A DNA stretch of 64,000 bases. Origin: Pseudomonas sp. Irchel s3h17. GTDB taxonomy: Bacteria > Pseudomonadota > Gammaproteobacteria > Pseudomonadales > Pseudomonadaceae. Below are positions 28,809 to 38,139 of the stretch, piece after piece (positions within the stretch are counted from its first letter, which is position 1; each line of letters starts with the position of its first letter). Location of the stretch: NCBI RefSeq assembly GCF_900187505.1, contig NZ_FYDL01000004.1, positions 133,359 to 197,358 on the forward strand, written 5' to 3'. The notes below the pieces were generated by a model. That model saw nothing but the letters and a program-made list of their open reading frames with translations, made no database searches and had not been told where the DNA came from. The position numbers and the translations under genes were made by a program.

Positions 28809-28888
28809 CGACCGTATTGAAAACGACAAACCCCGCCATGAGCGCAATACTGTTCAGTCAAGAAAGGCTTAAAGCGGGTGAGAGACCC

Positions 28889-29018
28889 GTGGCGAGCGAG
28901 CTTGCTCGCGCTGGTGCGCGAAGCGCACCCAACAAAGCGACTGTGGTCTTTCAGAACGAACTCGACGACAGTTTTTGGGGCTGCTCTGCAGCCCAGCGCG
29001 AGCAAGCTCGCTCGCCAC
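28889..29018. repeat. REPIN (paired inverted REP elements)
   Basis: GTGGCGAGCGAGCTTGCTCGCG (28889-28910) and its inverted partner (28997-29018) enclose about 86 bp with a GGTGCGCGAAGCGCACC hairpin. This is a variant (GAGCGAGC) of the class seen at 1-880 (GAGGGAGC). Confidence 0.9.
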
Positions 29019-29102
29019 GGGGGATGTATTGAGCAACCCAATCCTTAACTGAACAGCATTGCCGCCATGAGCGGGGTTTGTCGAAGAGGGGGCGCTAGCG
29101 GG

Positions 29103-29645
29103 TTACCACATCAGATCGTCAGGGATCTGATAGGCCGCGTACGGATCGTCCTCGGCATCGACCTCTTCGGTCTGCACATTCATCTGCACGATACGTTGTG
29201 GGTCGCGCTCCTGGATCTTCAGCGCCGCCTCGCGCGGGATGACTTCATAGCCGCCGGCGTGATGGACGATGGCCAGCGAACCACTGCTGAGCTTGTTGCG
29301 CATCAGGGTGTTGACCGACAGGCGCTTGACCTTCTTGTCGTCGACGAAGTTGTAATAGTCCTCGGTGTTCAACTTCGGCAGGCGCGAGACTTCGATCAAT
29401 TGCTTGATCTGTGCGGCACGGGCTTTCTGCTCGGCCTTCTCCTGCTGCTGGCGGTTGAGCTCCTGGTCGCGCTTGACCTTCTCGGCCATGGCCTCTTGCG
29501 CCAGACGCTGCTGGGTGTCATCGAGTTCGATCTGGCCTTTGTGGGCCAGGCGTTGTTGCTTCTGCTTGTCTTTGCCGACCTGCTTGGCCTGCTTTTGATT
29601 GACCAGCCCTGCTTTGAGCAACTGGTCGCGAAGGGAAATGCTCAT
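29103..29645 (-). CDS. DUF2058 (YaiL-like) protein
   Basis: This 180-residue, very charged protein has an N-terminal block SLRDQLLKAGLVNQKQAKQ, a long coiled coil rich in Lys, Glu and Gln (about 25-100), and a C-terminal domain (LPKLNTEDYYNFVDDKKVKRL, LAIVHHAGGYEVIP). It matches the YaiL/DUF2058 family, nucleoprotein-like but of unproven function. It lies 24 bp after mazG on the same strand. Confidence 0.88.
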   Translation of the reverse strand: MSISLRDQLLKAGLVNQKQAKQVGKDKQKQQRLAHKGQIELDDTQQRLAQEAMAEKVKRDQELNRQQQEKAEQKARAAQIKQLIEVSRLPKLNTEDYYNFVDDKKVKRLSVNTLMRNKLSSGSLAIVHHAGGYEVIPREAALKIQERDPQRIVQMNVQTEEVDAEDDPYAAYQIPDDLMW

Positions 29646-29669
29646 GTGCTTACTCACTTAGGCAACTGC

Positions 29670-30503
29670 TCAACCGCAGCTGGGCAAATTCTTTTCCTGA
29701 CGTTTGGCTTCGCCCCACAAGGCGTCCAACTCTTCGAGGGTGCAATCTTCCATGGGACGGTGGGTGTCGCGCAATGCCTGTTCGATAAATCGGAAACGTC
29801 TCTCAAACTTGCTGTTGGCGCCACGCAATGCGGTTTCCGGATCAACCTTGAGGTGACGCGCCAGATTGACCACGGAAAACAACAGGTCACCGACCTCGTC
29901 GGCTACCGCTTGCGGATCATTCTCGGACATGGCTTCGAGCACTTCGTCGAGTTCTTCGCGTACCTTGTCCAGCACCGGCAAGGCGTCCGGCCAGTCGAAA
30001 CCGACCTGCCCTGCCCGCTTCTGCAATTTCGCCGAACGTGACAACGCCGGCAATGCGCCGGGCACGTCATCGAGCAACGACAGCTGTTCGGGCGCCGAGG
30101 ATTTCTCTGCGCGCTCCTCGGCCTTGATCTCTTCCCAGCGCTGCTTGACCTGTTCTTCACTCAGGCGCGGGACATCCAGCGGCGCATACAGATCGCCGGT
30201 GGGAAACACGTGGGGATGGCGGCGAATCAGCTTGCGGGTGATGCTGTCGACCACGCCCTCAAACTCGAAGCGCCCTTCTTCCCTGGCCAACTGGCTGTAA
30301 TAAACCACCTGGAACAGTAAATCGCCCAGTTCACCCTGCAAGTGATCGAAGTCGCCACGCTCAATGGCGTCCGCCACTTCGTAGGCTTCCTCCAGGGTAT
30401 GGGGGACGATGGTCTTGTACGTTTGTTTGATGTCCCACGGGCAACCGTACTGCGGGTCACGCAGACGGTTCATCAGGTGCAGCAAATCTTCAAGTGAATA
30501 CAT
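29670..30503 (-). CDS. mazG: Nucleoside triphosphate pyrophosphohydrolase MazG
   Basis: This 277-residue enzyme has two MazG domains. Each has the metal-binding acidic pattern: EEAYEVADAIERGD with GELGDLLFQVV in the first, and ELDEVLEAMSENDPQ with DEVGDLLFSVV in the second. It hydrolyses NTPs and dNTPs to monophosphates and, in E. coli, lowers ppGpp-related stress. It is adjacent to relA across a REP element. The start MYSLEDLLHLM is conserved; the longer frame runs into that REP. Confidence 0.95.
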   Translation of the reverse strand: MYSLEDLLHLMNRLRDPQYGCPWDIKQTYKTIVPHTLEEAYEVADAIERGDFDHLQGELGDLLFQVVYYSQLAREEGRFEFEGVVDSITRKLIRRHPHVFPTGDLYAPLDVPRLSEEQVKQRWEEIKAEERAEKSSAPEQLSLLDDVPGALPALSRSAKLQKRAGQVGFDWPDALPVLDKVREELDEVLEAMSENDPQAVADEVGDLLFSVVNLARHLKVDPETALRGANSKFERRFRFIEQALRDTHRPMEDCTLEELDALWGEAKRQEKNLPSCG

Positions 30504-30526
30504 CAAAACAGTCTCTGCCCGCTTTC

Positions 30527-30639
30527 TGTAGGAGCGAGCTTGCTCGCGATGGCCTTTAACGATGACGCACGCTATCTGAATAAATGCGTCGCCCTCAGGT
30601 TCTTCGCGAGCAAGCCGCAAGCGGGCGCCCGCTCCTACA
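30527..30639. repeat. REPIN-type element between mazG and relA
   Basis: TGTAGGAGCGAGCTTGCTCGCG and an imperfect inverted end (CGCGAGCAAGC...GCTCCTACA) flank an inner hairpin GACGCA/TGCGTC (30564-30569 and 30585-30590). The interior aligns with the element at 49871-49983. Confidence 0.85.
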
Positions 30640-30655
30640 ATAAAGCTCTTGCGTC

Positions 30656-32899
30656 TTATGGCGTACGGTTACGCCGGGTTTCGATGATGTTCGGCAGCTG
30701 GGAAATCCGACCCAGCAACCGCCCCAGCGCGTCCAGCCCAGGAATCTCGATGGTCAGGGACATCAACGCAGTGTTGTCCTCTTTGTTCGAGCGGGTATTG
30801 ACTGCCAGTACGTTGATCCGCTCGTTGAGCAACACTTGCGAAACGTCGCGCAGCAGACCGGAACGATCGTAGGCGCGAATGACGATATCCACCGGGTAGG
30901 TGAGCACCGGCACCGGCCCCCAGCTGACCTGGATGATCCGCTCGGGCTCACGCCCGCTCAGTTGCAGCACCGAGGCACAATCCTGGCGGTGAATGCTCAC
31001 GCCACGGCCCTGGGTGATGTAACCGACGATCGCATCGCCCGGTAACGGCTGGCAGCAGCCGGCCATCTGGGTCATCAGGTTGCCCACGCCCTGGATCTGA
31101 ATGTCACCACGCTTGCCTGGCTTGTAGCCGGTGGCTTTGCGCGGGATCAGTTCCAGCTGTTCGTTGCCCCGCTCCGGCTCGACCAGTTGCTGCGCCAGGT
31201 TGACCAATTGCGCCAGGCGCAAATCGCCCGCACCCAATGCGGCAAACATGTCTTCGGCGGTTTTCATGTTGGCCTTGTCGGCCAGCTTATCGAAATCCAC
31301 CTGCGGCAGGCCGAGGCGATTGAGTTCGCGCTCGAGCAGGGTCTTGCCGGCGGCAACGTTCTGATCGCGCGCCTGCAGCTTGAACCAGTGAACGATCTTC
31401 GCCCGTGCCCGCGAAGTGGTGATGTAGCCCAGGTTCGGGTTCAGCCAGTCGCGGCTCGGCGTGCCGTGCTTGCTGGTGATGATCTCGACCTGTTCACCGG
31501 TTTGCAGGCTGTAGTTGAGCGGGACGATGCGCCCGTTGATCTTCGCGCCACGGCAGTTGTGACCGATCTCGGTGTGTACGCGGTAAGCGAAGTCCAGCGG
31601 CGTCGCGCCCTTGGGCAAGTCGATGGCATGGCCGTCCGGGGTGAAGATGTACACCCGATCCGGCTCGATATCGACCCGCAACTGTTCCGCCAGGCCACCG
31701 ATATCTCCCAACTCCTCGTGCCACTCGAGCACCTGGCGCAGCCAGGAGATTTTCTCTTCGTAGTGGTTGGAGCCGGACTTGACGTCGGTGCCTTTGTACT
31801 TCCAGTGCGCGCAAACCCCCAGCTCGGCCTCTTCGTGCATGGCGTGGGTGCGGATCTGCACTTCCAGCACCTTGCCCTCGGGACCGATCACCGCCGTGTG
31901 CAACGAGCGGTAGCCGTTCTCTTTCGGGTTGGCGATGTAGTCGTCGAATTCCTTGGGAATATGCCGCCACAGGGTGTGGACGATGCCCAGCGCGGTGTAG
32001 CAATCGCGCATTTCCGGCACCAGCACGCGCACGGCGCGCACGTCGTAGATCTGGCTGAACTCCAGGCCCTTGCGCTGCATTTTGCGCCAGATCGAATAGA
32101 TGTGCTTGGCCCGGCCGCTGATGTCGGCATCGACGCCGGTGGCCTGCAGCTCGCTTTTGAGCTGGCTCATGACGTCGCTGATGAAGCGCTCGCGATCAAG
32201 ACGCCGCTCATGCAGCAACTTGGCGATCTGCTTGTATTGCTCCGGCTCCAGGTAACGGAAGGACAGGTCCTCCAGCTCCCACTTGATATGGCCGATGCCC
32301 AGGCGATGGGCCAATGGGGCATAGATGTCGAACACTTCCCGGGCGACCCGGTTGCGTTTTTCGTCATCGGCGGTCTTCACCGCACGAATGGCACAGGTGC
32401 GCTCGGCCAGCTTGATCAAGGCAACGCGAACGTCGTCGACCATGGCCACCAGCATCTTGCGCAGGTTCTCCACCTGGCCCTGGGTCCCCAGCACCATCGA
32501 CTGCCGGGGGCTCAGGCTGGCACTGATCGCGGCCATGCGCAGCACGCCGTCGATCAACTTGGCGACGACCGGACCGAAGCGCTGGCTGACTGCCGGCAGC
32601 TGGATCTGACCTTCGCGCACGGCACGGTACAGGATCGCTGCCACCAGCGAATCCTGGTCGAGCTTGAGGTCGGCGAGAATTTCCGCGATCTCAAGGCCGG
32701 TACGAAAACTCGACGTCCCTTCGGACCAGAGATTCTTCGCCGCATTGTCTTGCTGTTCGGCCTGGCGAGCGAACTCGCAGGCTTCCTTCAAGGCTTCGCG
32801 CTCCAGTGCCGGATCGACACTGACCGCATGATCGAGCCAAGCCTCGAGATTGATACTGCCGTCGGTGTTGATCGGCTGGTGTGCTCTCACCTGTACCAT
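30656..32899 (-). CDS. relA: (p)ppGpp synthetase RelA
   Basis: This 747-residue RelA/SpoT protein makes (p)ppGpp on stalled ribosomes during the stringent response. The N-terminal HD region lacks the HDxxED hydrolase residues (AILYRAVREG is in their place), as expected for a synthetase-only RelA. The synthetase domain has YSIWRKMQRKG and NPKENGYRSLHTAV. A TGS domain (VYIFTPDGHAIDLPKGATPLDFAY), a zinc-finger-like region (GCCQPLPGD) and a C-terminal ACT domain follow. Confidence 0.97.
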   Translation of the reverse strand: MVQVRAHQPINTDGSINLEAWLDHAVSVDPALEREALKEACEFARQAEQQDNAAKNLWSEGTSSFRTGLEIAEILADLKLDQDSLVAAILYRAVREGQIQLPAVSQRFGPVVAKLIDGVLRMAAISASLSPRQSMVLGTQGQVENLRKMLVAMVDDVRVALIKLAERTCAIRAVKTADDEKRNRVAREVFDIYAPLAHRLGIGHIKWELEDLSFRYLEPEQYKQIAKLLHERRLDRERFISDVMSQLKSELQATGVDADISGRAKHIYSIWRKMQRKGLEFSQIYDVRAVRVLVPEMRDCYTALGIVHTLWRHIPKEFDDYIANPKENGYRSLHTAVIGPEGKVLEVQIRTHAMHEEAELGVCAHWKYKGTDVKSGSNHYEEKISWLRQVLEWHEELGDIGGLAEQLRVDIEPDRVYIFTPDGHAIDLPKGATPLDFAYRVHTEIGHNCRGAKINGRIVPLNYSLQTGEQVEIITSKHGTPSRDWLNPNLGYITTSRARAKIVHWFKLQARDQNVAAGKTLLERELNRLGLPQVDFDKLADKANMKTAEDMFAALGAGDLRLAQLVNLAQQLVEPERGNEQLELIPRKATGYKPGKRGDIQIQGVGNLMTQMAGCCQPLPGDAIVGYITQGRGVSIHRQDCASVLQLSGREPERIIQVSWGPVPVLTYPVDIVIRAYDRSGLLRDVSQVLLNERINVLAVNTRSNKEDNTALMSLTIEIPGLDALGRLLGRISQLPNIIETRRNRTP

Positions 32900-33021
32900 C
32901 TTGCTTACCTTCCCTACGACGCAGATTCAATGCGTCAATTCGCTGAACTTTACTGCCCATGCACCGCCGCTGGGCTGACGCAATGGGTGCAGGGGCGGTC
33001 CAGTCGGACCAGACGAGCATC

Positions 33022-34374
33022 CTAGCTCGCTTCGAATAACGCCATGGCCTCGACATGTGCCGTCTGAGGAAACATATCGAGGATCCCGGCACGTTTTAAC
33101 CGGTAGCCCTGCCTGATCAGTTCGACTGTGTCGCGCGCCAGCGTTGCCGGGTTGCACGACACATAGACCAACCGCTTGGCACCCAGGGAGGCGAGCGTGC
33201 GCACCGCCTCGAAAGCGCCATCCCGCGGTGGGTCCAAGAGTACCGCAGAAAAGCCCTCGCCTGCCCATTCGGCATTCGCCAAAGGCTGGGATAAATCGGC
33301 CTGAAAAAACTTCGCGTTATGCAGATTGTTGCTTGCCGCGTTCGCCGCGGCACGCTCGACCATGGCCTGCACGCCTTCCACCGCGACCACCTCGCGAACC
33401 TGTTGCGCCAACGGCAAGGCAAAGTTGCCCAGGCCACAGAACAGATCGAGAACGCGCTCGTCTGCCGCAGGCTTCAGCCATTCCAGCGCCTGGGCAACCA
33501 TCGCTTCATTGACCCCGGCATTGACCTGGATGAAATCCCCCGGACGGTACGCCAGCTCCAGGTTCCATTGCTCGAGGCGGTAGCCCAGTGCCTGATCCGC
33601 CTGCACCGGTTGCGGCTCGCCTTCGCCATGCAGCCACAATTGGGCGTCATGGAAGGCGCAGAACTCCTTGAGGATGGTCAGGTCGGCTTCGGACAGCGGT
33701 GCCATGTGGCGCAGCAACAGCGCCAATGACGAACCGGCAAACAACTCGACATGCCCCAGGGCCTGCGGCTTGCTCAAACGCCGGAGCATCTCGGGCAAGC
33801 GGCTCATGATCGGTTGCAGGGGCTGGACCAGCACCGGGCAATCGTTGATGCCGACAATGTCCTGGCTGCCCGCTGCACGGAAACCGACTTCGAGGACCTT
33901 GGCCTTGATGTCCCAGCGCACCGCCACCCGGGCGCGACGCCGGTAGGCGAATTCCGGCCCGCTCAAAGGCGCTGCCCACTCATCCGGTTCAACGCCAGCC
34001 ACCCGCGACAACTGCTCGGCGAGCATGCGCTGCTTCAGGGCGAGCTGTTCGCCGTGGGGCAGATGCTGCACGCTGCAGCCGCCGCAGCGCCCGGCATGGG
34101 CGCACGGTGCCGGGCGACGCAAGTCACTGGCGATGAAGACACGCTCGGTGCGCGCCTCGACCACTTTGCCGTGAGCGCCCAGCACCCGCGCCTCGACCTC
34201 TTCACCGGCCAGGGCACCGATGACAAACCAGGTGCGACCTTCGAAAAACGCGATACCGCGACCGTCATTGGCCAGGCGCTCGATGATCAAGCGCTGCTTC
34301 TTGCCGGTCGGGACTTGTGGGGCCTTGCTGCCGCCAGTGGGTTGGAAGCGCAGGCCTCTCTGTTGCTTGGCCAT
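33022..34374 (-). CDS. rlmD: 23S rRNA (uracil-1939-C5)-methyltransferase
   Basis: This 450-residue protein has an N-terminal TRAM domain and a [4Fe-4S] cluster motif ([10 protein letters not shown] plus a later Cys in NDCPVL). The SAM-dependent catalytic domain includes [24 protein letters not shown] and the nucleophile Cys in [12 protein letters not shown]. It matches RlmD (RumA). Its start overlaps the cysM stop as TGATG. Confidence 0.96.
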   Translation of the reverse strand: MAKQQRGLRFQPTGGSKAPQVPTGKKQRLIIERLANDGRGIAFFEGRTWFVIGALAGEEVEARVLGAHGKVVEARTERVFIASDLRRPAPCAHAGRCGGCSVQHLPHGEQLALKQRMLAEQLSRVAGVEPDEWAAPLSGPEFAYRRRARVAVRWDIKAKVLEVGFRAAGSQDIVGINDCPVLVQPLQPIMSRLPEMLRRLSKPQALGHVELFAGSSLALLLRHMAPLSEADLTILKEFCAFHDAQLWLHGEGEPQPVQADQALGYRLEQWNLELAYRPGDFIQVNAGVNEAMVAQALEWLKPAADERVLDLFCGLGNFALPLAQQVREVVAVEGVQAMVERAAANAASNNLHNAKFFQADLSQPLANAEWAGEGFSAVLLDPPRDGAFEAVRTLASLGAKRLVYVSCNPATLARDTVELIRQGYRLKRAGILDMFPQTAHVEAMALFEAS

Positions 34375-35276
34375 CAGTTGGGCGCGTCGAAAATGCCGGT
34401 CGACAAGTAACGGTCGCCCCGGTCACAGATAATCGCGACGATTACCGCATTTTCAACTTCCTTTGACAAACGCAGCATGGCCGCCACGGCACCGCCCGAG
34501 GACACGCCGCAGAAGATGCCTTCTTCGCGCGCCAGTCGACGGGTCACGTCTTCGGCTTCGCTCTGGGCCATGTCGACGATCCGGTCCACGCGATCAGCCT
34601 GGTAGATCTTCGGCAGGTACTCCTGGGGCCAGCGACGGATGCCCGGAATTGCCGAGCCTTCCATCGGTTGCAGACCGATGATCTGCACGTTCTCGTTCTG
34701 CTCTTTCAAGTAGCGCGAGACGCCCATGATGGTACCGGTGGTGCCCATGGAACTGACGAAATGGGTGATGCTGCCCTGGGTCTGGCGCCAGATTTCCGGG
34801 CCGGTGGTGGTGTAGTGCGCCTCGGGATTATCACCGTTGGCGAACTGGTCCAGCACCTTGCCACAACCTTCGGCCTCCATGCGTTGAGCGAGGTCGCGGG
34901 CACCTTCCATGCCCTCTTCCTGGCTGACCAGGATCAACTCGGCACCATAGGCCGTCATCGCGGCCTTGCGCTCGGCGCTGGAGTTGTCGGGCATGATCAG
35001 GATCATCTTGTAGCCCTTGATCGCCGCAGCCATGGCCAGGGCAATCCCGGTATTGCCGGAGGTCGCCTCGATCAGGGTGTCGCCGGCATGGATCTGCCCG
35101 CGCAACTCGGCGCGGGTGATCATCGACAGCGCCGGACGGTCCTTGACCGAACCCGCCGGGTTGTTGCCCTCGAGCTTGAGCAGCAGGGTATTGCTGGTGG
35201 CACCGGGCAGGCGCTGCAAACGAACCAGCGGAGTGTTGCCGACGCAATCGGCGATGGTGGGGTACTGCAAGGTCAT
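34374..35276 (-). CDS. cysM: Cysteine synthase B
   Basis: This 300-residue PLP enzyme makes cysteine from O-acetylserine and sulfide or thiosulfate. The Schiff-base Lys is in [11 protein letters not shown], the Asn/Ser loop in [13 protein letters not shown], and the GTTGTIMG loop binds the PLP phosphate. It is coupled to rlmD by the TGATG overlap. It marks the left border of the microcin-like cassette. Confidence 0.96.
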   Translation of the reverse strand: MTLQYPTIADCVGNTPLVRLQRLPGATSNTLLLKLEGNNPAGSVKDRPALSMITRAELRGQIHAGDTLIEATSGNTGIALAMAAAIKGYKMILIMPDNSSAERKAAMTAYGAELILVSQEEGMEGARDLAQRMEAEGCGKVLDQFANGDNPEAHYTTTGPEIWRQTQGSITHFVSSMGTTGTIMGVSRYLKEQNENVQIIGLQPMEGSAIPGIRRWPQEYLPKIYQADRVDRIVDMAQSEAEDVTRRLAREEGIFCGVSSGGAVAAMLRLSKEVENAVIVAIICDRGDRYLSTGIFDAPN

Positions 35277-35708
35277 GGCGTATTCGCAATCCAGACTGCG
35301 GGGGTGACCATCATACCGGCAAACGTGCGCAGGCCATATCACGCAAAGTATGGGGCTTATGGCGGATGGCTATAAGCAGCACCTCATCGGTGGCTATCTC
35401 TCAGCCCTCCCGTATGTGCCTGCCGGAAAATGGGTGTCCGGTTTCAGTTGATCCGCTCAGGCTCGCCCGCGAAGGCGTCGTGATAGGCGAAGATATTTCA
35501 GGGCGAAGTCGTCGGAGATTTCCCGCACGTTTTCGCGGTTTGCATGAACTGGTGAGCAATGGGCTTCACTGATAATCTTTGGCCGTCACTGCACATTCAG
35601 TGGCCGTATGCTGGAACCCTTCACAACCATCGGAGACGCTTAGGGGAGAGGCATCAAAAATCGGTAGCTACTTCAGTCCCTCTTTAAAGACCTAAAGACC
35701 CTACAACA
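35277..35708. other. 432-bp border region before the exporter cassette
   Basis: No convincing gene is present. There is a short degenerate REP-like stretch (CTCGCCCGCGAAGGCG, near 35462), an inverted repeat CACTG-CACATT-CAGTG (about 35587-35602) and an AT-richer segment just before 35709, where promoters of the fusion-protein gene must lie. I could not find matching direct repeats on the two sides of the cassette. Confidence 0.5.
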
Positions 35709-37001
35709 ATGCCCGACAGTTCAAAGGACGAAGTCTCTTTATTTCGCTCTGAAGTTGTTTGTGCGAAGAGCGAACAACGTTTTGGTAGCGTACTGATTCA
35801 TCAACCATGGGGATATAGCATAGCCGCCATCTTGGCCGGCATATTAATACTGCTAGTCGTGGCCTATTCTTACTTCGGAACCTACTCGCGCAAAGCCACT
35901 GCCAATGGCTTACTTATGCCCGAACAGGGCATGTTACGTTTGGCATCTGCCAGTACAGGTCTTCTCACTGAGGTTCTTATAAAGGAGGGACAGACTGTAA
36001 GGGCAGGCCAAACTTTATTCGTAGTTTCTGGCGAACGCATCAGCAAAACCGGCGATACACAAGCGCTCATCTCGGAGCAACTCAATCAGCGCGTGCTGGT
36101 GTTGGAGCGTAATCGCACCTTGGCGAATGAGCGCCTGACAGGACAACTACGCATGCTCGATAGTCGGCTAGCGGCCATTAGTGAGGAGTTAAGTCAGTTT
36201 TTTGAGGAGGTACGTCTGCTAGGACGACGTGTCAATTTGGCTGAGACCCACCAGCAGCGACAGCGTGAGCTGGTGGCGGCTGGCTTCATTTCGGTCGCCC
36301 AACTTCAGCAAGGGGAAGGAGAGCTTCTGACACTGCAGGGGCAACAGCAAAGTATCCAACGTGCCCGAGCCAGTCTCAATCGCGAACGCATGGAATTGCT
36401 GGCGCAGCGACAGGAGACTGAATTGCGGCATCGTACTGAGATTGCAGAGATAGACAACGGTATCTCGTTGGTTAGACAGGAACAGGCGGAAAATGATGTA
36501 CGCACCAAGCAGGTTAGTGTGGCGCCGTTTGCCGGCACAATAACCGGATTGAATGTGCAAACAGGCCAACAAATCATGGTCGGTGCATTATTGGCCAGCC
36601 TGATCCCCAAAGGAGTGGATCTCATAGCTCACTTATATGTTGCTCCCCGTCAGGCGGGATTCATAGAACCGGGCCAGGCGGTACTGATGCGCTACGCCGC
36701 TTATCCCTATCAGAAGTTCGGTATGGCACGAGGTCGGGTCATCAGTCTGGCGAAAAGTCCCTATGCAGTTCAGGAGTTGCCTGCACATATTGCAAGTGCG
36801 ATTCAAAGTGCAACCCTGCCAGCGGAGCTTTTTTATCGCGTGACGGTTACGCTCGATTCGCAGACGGTTGCCGTGTATGGCCACTCACAACCTTTACAGG
36901 CAGGCATGTTGTTAGAGGCCGATATCGTCCAAGACAAACGTCGTCTCTATGAATGGATTCTAGAGCCAATCTACTCACTCACAGGCAAGCGCCTGGACTG
37001 A
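35709..37001 (+). CDS. HlyD/CvaA-type membrane fusion protein of a peptide exporter
   Basis: This 430-residue protein has one N-terminal membrane helix (about 36-56), a lipoyl/barrel half (NGLLMPEQGMLRLAS, LIKEGQTVRAGQTLF), a long coiled-coil hairpin (about 110-265) and a returning barrel (VSVAPFAGTITGLNVQTGQQI). This is the periplasmic adaptor of type I secretion. Its partners here are the C39 ABC exporter and the TolC-type porin downstream. In microcin V the equivalent is CvaA (413 residues). Only a poor ribosome site precedes the ATG. Base composition is more AT-rich than in flanking genes. Confidence 0.92.
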   Translation: MPDSSKDEVSLFRSEVVCAKSEQRFGSVLIHQPWGYSIAAILAGILILLVVAYSYFGTYSRKATANGLLMPEQGMLRLASASTGLLTEVLIKEGQTVRAGQTLFVVSGERISKTGDTQALISEQLNQRVLVLERNRTLANERLTGQLRMLDSRLAAISEELSQFFEEVRLLGRRVNLAETHQQRQRELVAAGFISVAQLQQGEGELLTLQGQQQSIQRARASLNRERMELLAQRQETELRHRTEIAEIDNGISLVRQEQAENDVRTKQVSVAPFAGTITGLNVQTGQQIMVGALLASLIPKGVDLIAHLYVAPRQAGFIEPGQAVLMRYAAYPYQKFGMARGRVISLAKSPYAVQELPAHIASAIQSATLPAELFYRVTVTLDSQTVAVYGHSQPLQAGMLLEADIVQDKRRLYEWILEPIYSLTGKRLD

Positions 37002-37038
37002 GGAGGATCTAAAAACGAATGGTACGGAGCGATAAAAC

Positions 37039-37224
37039 ATGACCAAGAGGGAACAAGAAGTCCTGCAATCACTTCTGCAAGGTAAAACCAACAAACAAAT
37101 TACTTTGTTGCTTGGGATAAGCGATTTCACAGTGCGTGATTATGTATCTTCAATTTTTCGCAAGAAAGGGGTCGGCTCCAGGGCGCAGCTATTCGCAGCA
37201 GAGATGAACAAATCAACATCCTGA
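37039..37224 (+). CDS. Stand-alone LuxR/GerE-type HTH protein (61 aa)
   Basis: The whole protein is a LuxR-type DNA-binding domain: TKREQEVLQSLLQGKTNKQI, LLGISDFTVRDYVSSIFRK and GVGSRAQLF fit the GerE fold from end to end. No receiver or ligand domain is attached, and the upstream sequence is the fusion-protein gene, so this is not a truncated remnant of a visible longer gene. GGAG is 8 bp before ATG. It probably regulates the cassette, but whether it activates or represses cannot be read. Confidence 0.85.
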   Translation: MTKREQEVLQSLLQGKTNKQITLLLGISDFTVRDYVSSIFRKKGVGSRAQLFAAEMNKSTS

Positions 37225-37440
37225 GCCACCCTACACCTATAGGGTTATATAAATCGCTCAACCAGACTACTCTCACACTCATCACAGAATAAAAGCCCAA
37301 CAAGACAAGTCGGACCTTGCCAACGCATCAAGCTTTTAGCAATGCATCCACCAACTAATTTCGGCCGCCTGCAAGCATTCCTAATGCAGCAACCATGAAC
37401 AAACTCTTGCGACCAAATACATATGGAGCGTAGAAAACCC

Positions 37441-37701
37441 ATGAACAACCAAACTCTTACAGATGCTACCGACGAATGGAGTATGGAAATCCTGGGCGTA
37501 CGCTTTGTAGAGGGTACCGCATCAGATTTCCTCACCTCTTTCATAGTCACCTCAACTGTAATTTTTTTCTACTACGGAATTTTTAGACTTTTTCGCATGC
37601 GATGGGGCATTTACCAAAGCCTGGGCGCCACCTACGCTTTAATCCATATCATTCCACCAGTCACACTCTGGATAATAAAACGAGCCCTTTACTCTAACTG
37701 A
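37441..37701 (+). CDS. Small two-helix membrane protein, candidate immunity protein
   Basis: This 86-residue protein starts MNNQTLTDATDEWS and has two hydrophobic helices (about 29-52 and 61-80) joined by a short basic turn (RLFRMRWG). It ends KRALYSN. It lies 42 bp before the precursor peptide gene, the usual place for a bacteriocin immunity gene. No family is recognisable. The ribosome site TGGAG is a little far (12 bp). The immunity role is inference from size, topology and position. Confidence 0.7.
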   Translation: MNNQTLTDATDEWSMEILGVRFVEGTASDFLTSFIVTSTVIFFYYGIFRLFRMRWGIYQSLGATYALIHIIPPVTLWIIKRALYSN

Positions 37702-37743
37702 CTGCAACTCCAACATTAAAAACCTAACAATTAAGGATAAATA

Positions 37744-38079
37744 ATGCGAGAACTATCGATCAAAGATCTGGAAATAGTGTCAGGTGCAGTAGGTCCACCT
37801 GGAGCCATTATTGGAGGTGTCACAGCTGCTGCTGGTTACATCGGAAATGCTATGGCTACCGGGGAAGGTAATGTGTCAGGACTCATTGGAAATACAGCGG
37901 CTGGAGCAGTCGCAGGTTTTGTGTTAGGACCTGCCGGATTAGGTGCTGGCCAAATCGCAGCGTCGACCGCGGCTGGCGCCCAGATTGGCTACTACAGCGG
38001 AATGCTCGGCGGCCAGATTCAAAGTGCAATCGATGCGGCCGGGACAAACTATGGAGCAGCGGGCACAAATTATAACTAA
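37744..38079 (+). CDS. Microcin-like precursor with double-glycine-type leader
   Basis: This 111-residue peptide starts with the leader MRELSIKDLEIVSGA. Leu4, Leu9, Val12, Gly14 and Ala15 occupy the -12, -7, -4, -2 and -1 positions of leaders cut by C39 exporters, as in microcin V (MRTLTLNELDSVSGG). The predicted 96-residue core is Gly/Ala-rich and hydrophobic, without cysteine, and contains GAIIGG and AVAGF/GPAGLGAG segments typical of pore-forming class II microcins. The C-terminus has a doubled AAGTNY motif. AAGGA lies 6 bp before ATG. It is followed by the oxygenase and exporter genes. Confidence 0.88.
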   Translation: MRELSIKDLEIVSGAVGPPGAIIGGVTAAAGYIGNAMATGEGNVSGLIGNTAAGAVAGFVLGPAGLGAGQIAASTAAGAQIGYYSGMLGGQIQSAIDAAGTNYGAAGTNYN

Positions 38080-38139
38080 CCCTTGAACTTATCATGGAGC
38101 TTGGCACGAGGTTACTGCCAGGCTTTCAAGGCCTATCTA

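Noticed and set aside
31187..33025. 612-codon open frame antisense to relA
   Set aside because: RelA on the other strand explains the sequence; the antisense product has no recognisable motif.
35366..35572. 68-codon plus-strand ORF before the cassette
   Set aside because: No ribosome site or recognisable motif; it crosses a REP-like remnant.
35565..35580. Fur box upstream of the fusion-protein gene
   Set aside because: Only about half of a consensus site (TGATAATCTT) is present, too little to claim iron control.
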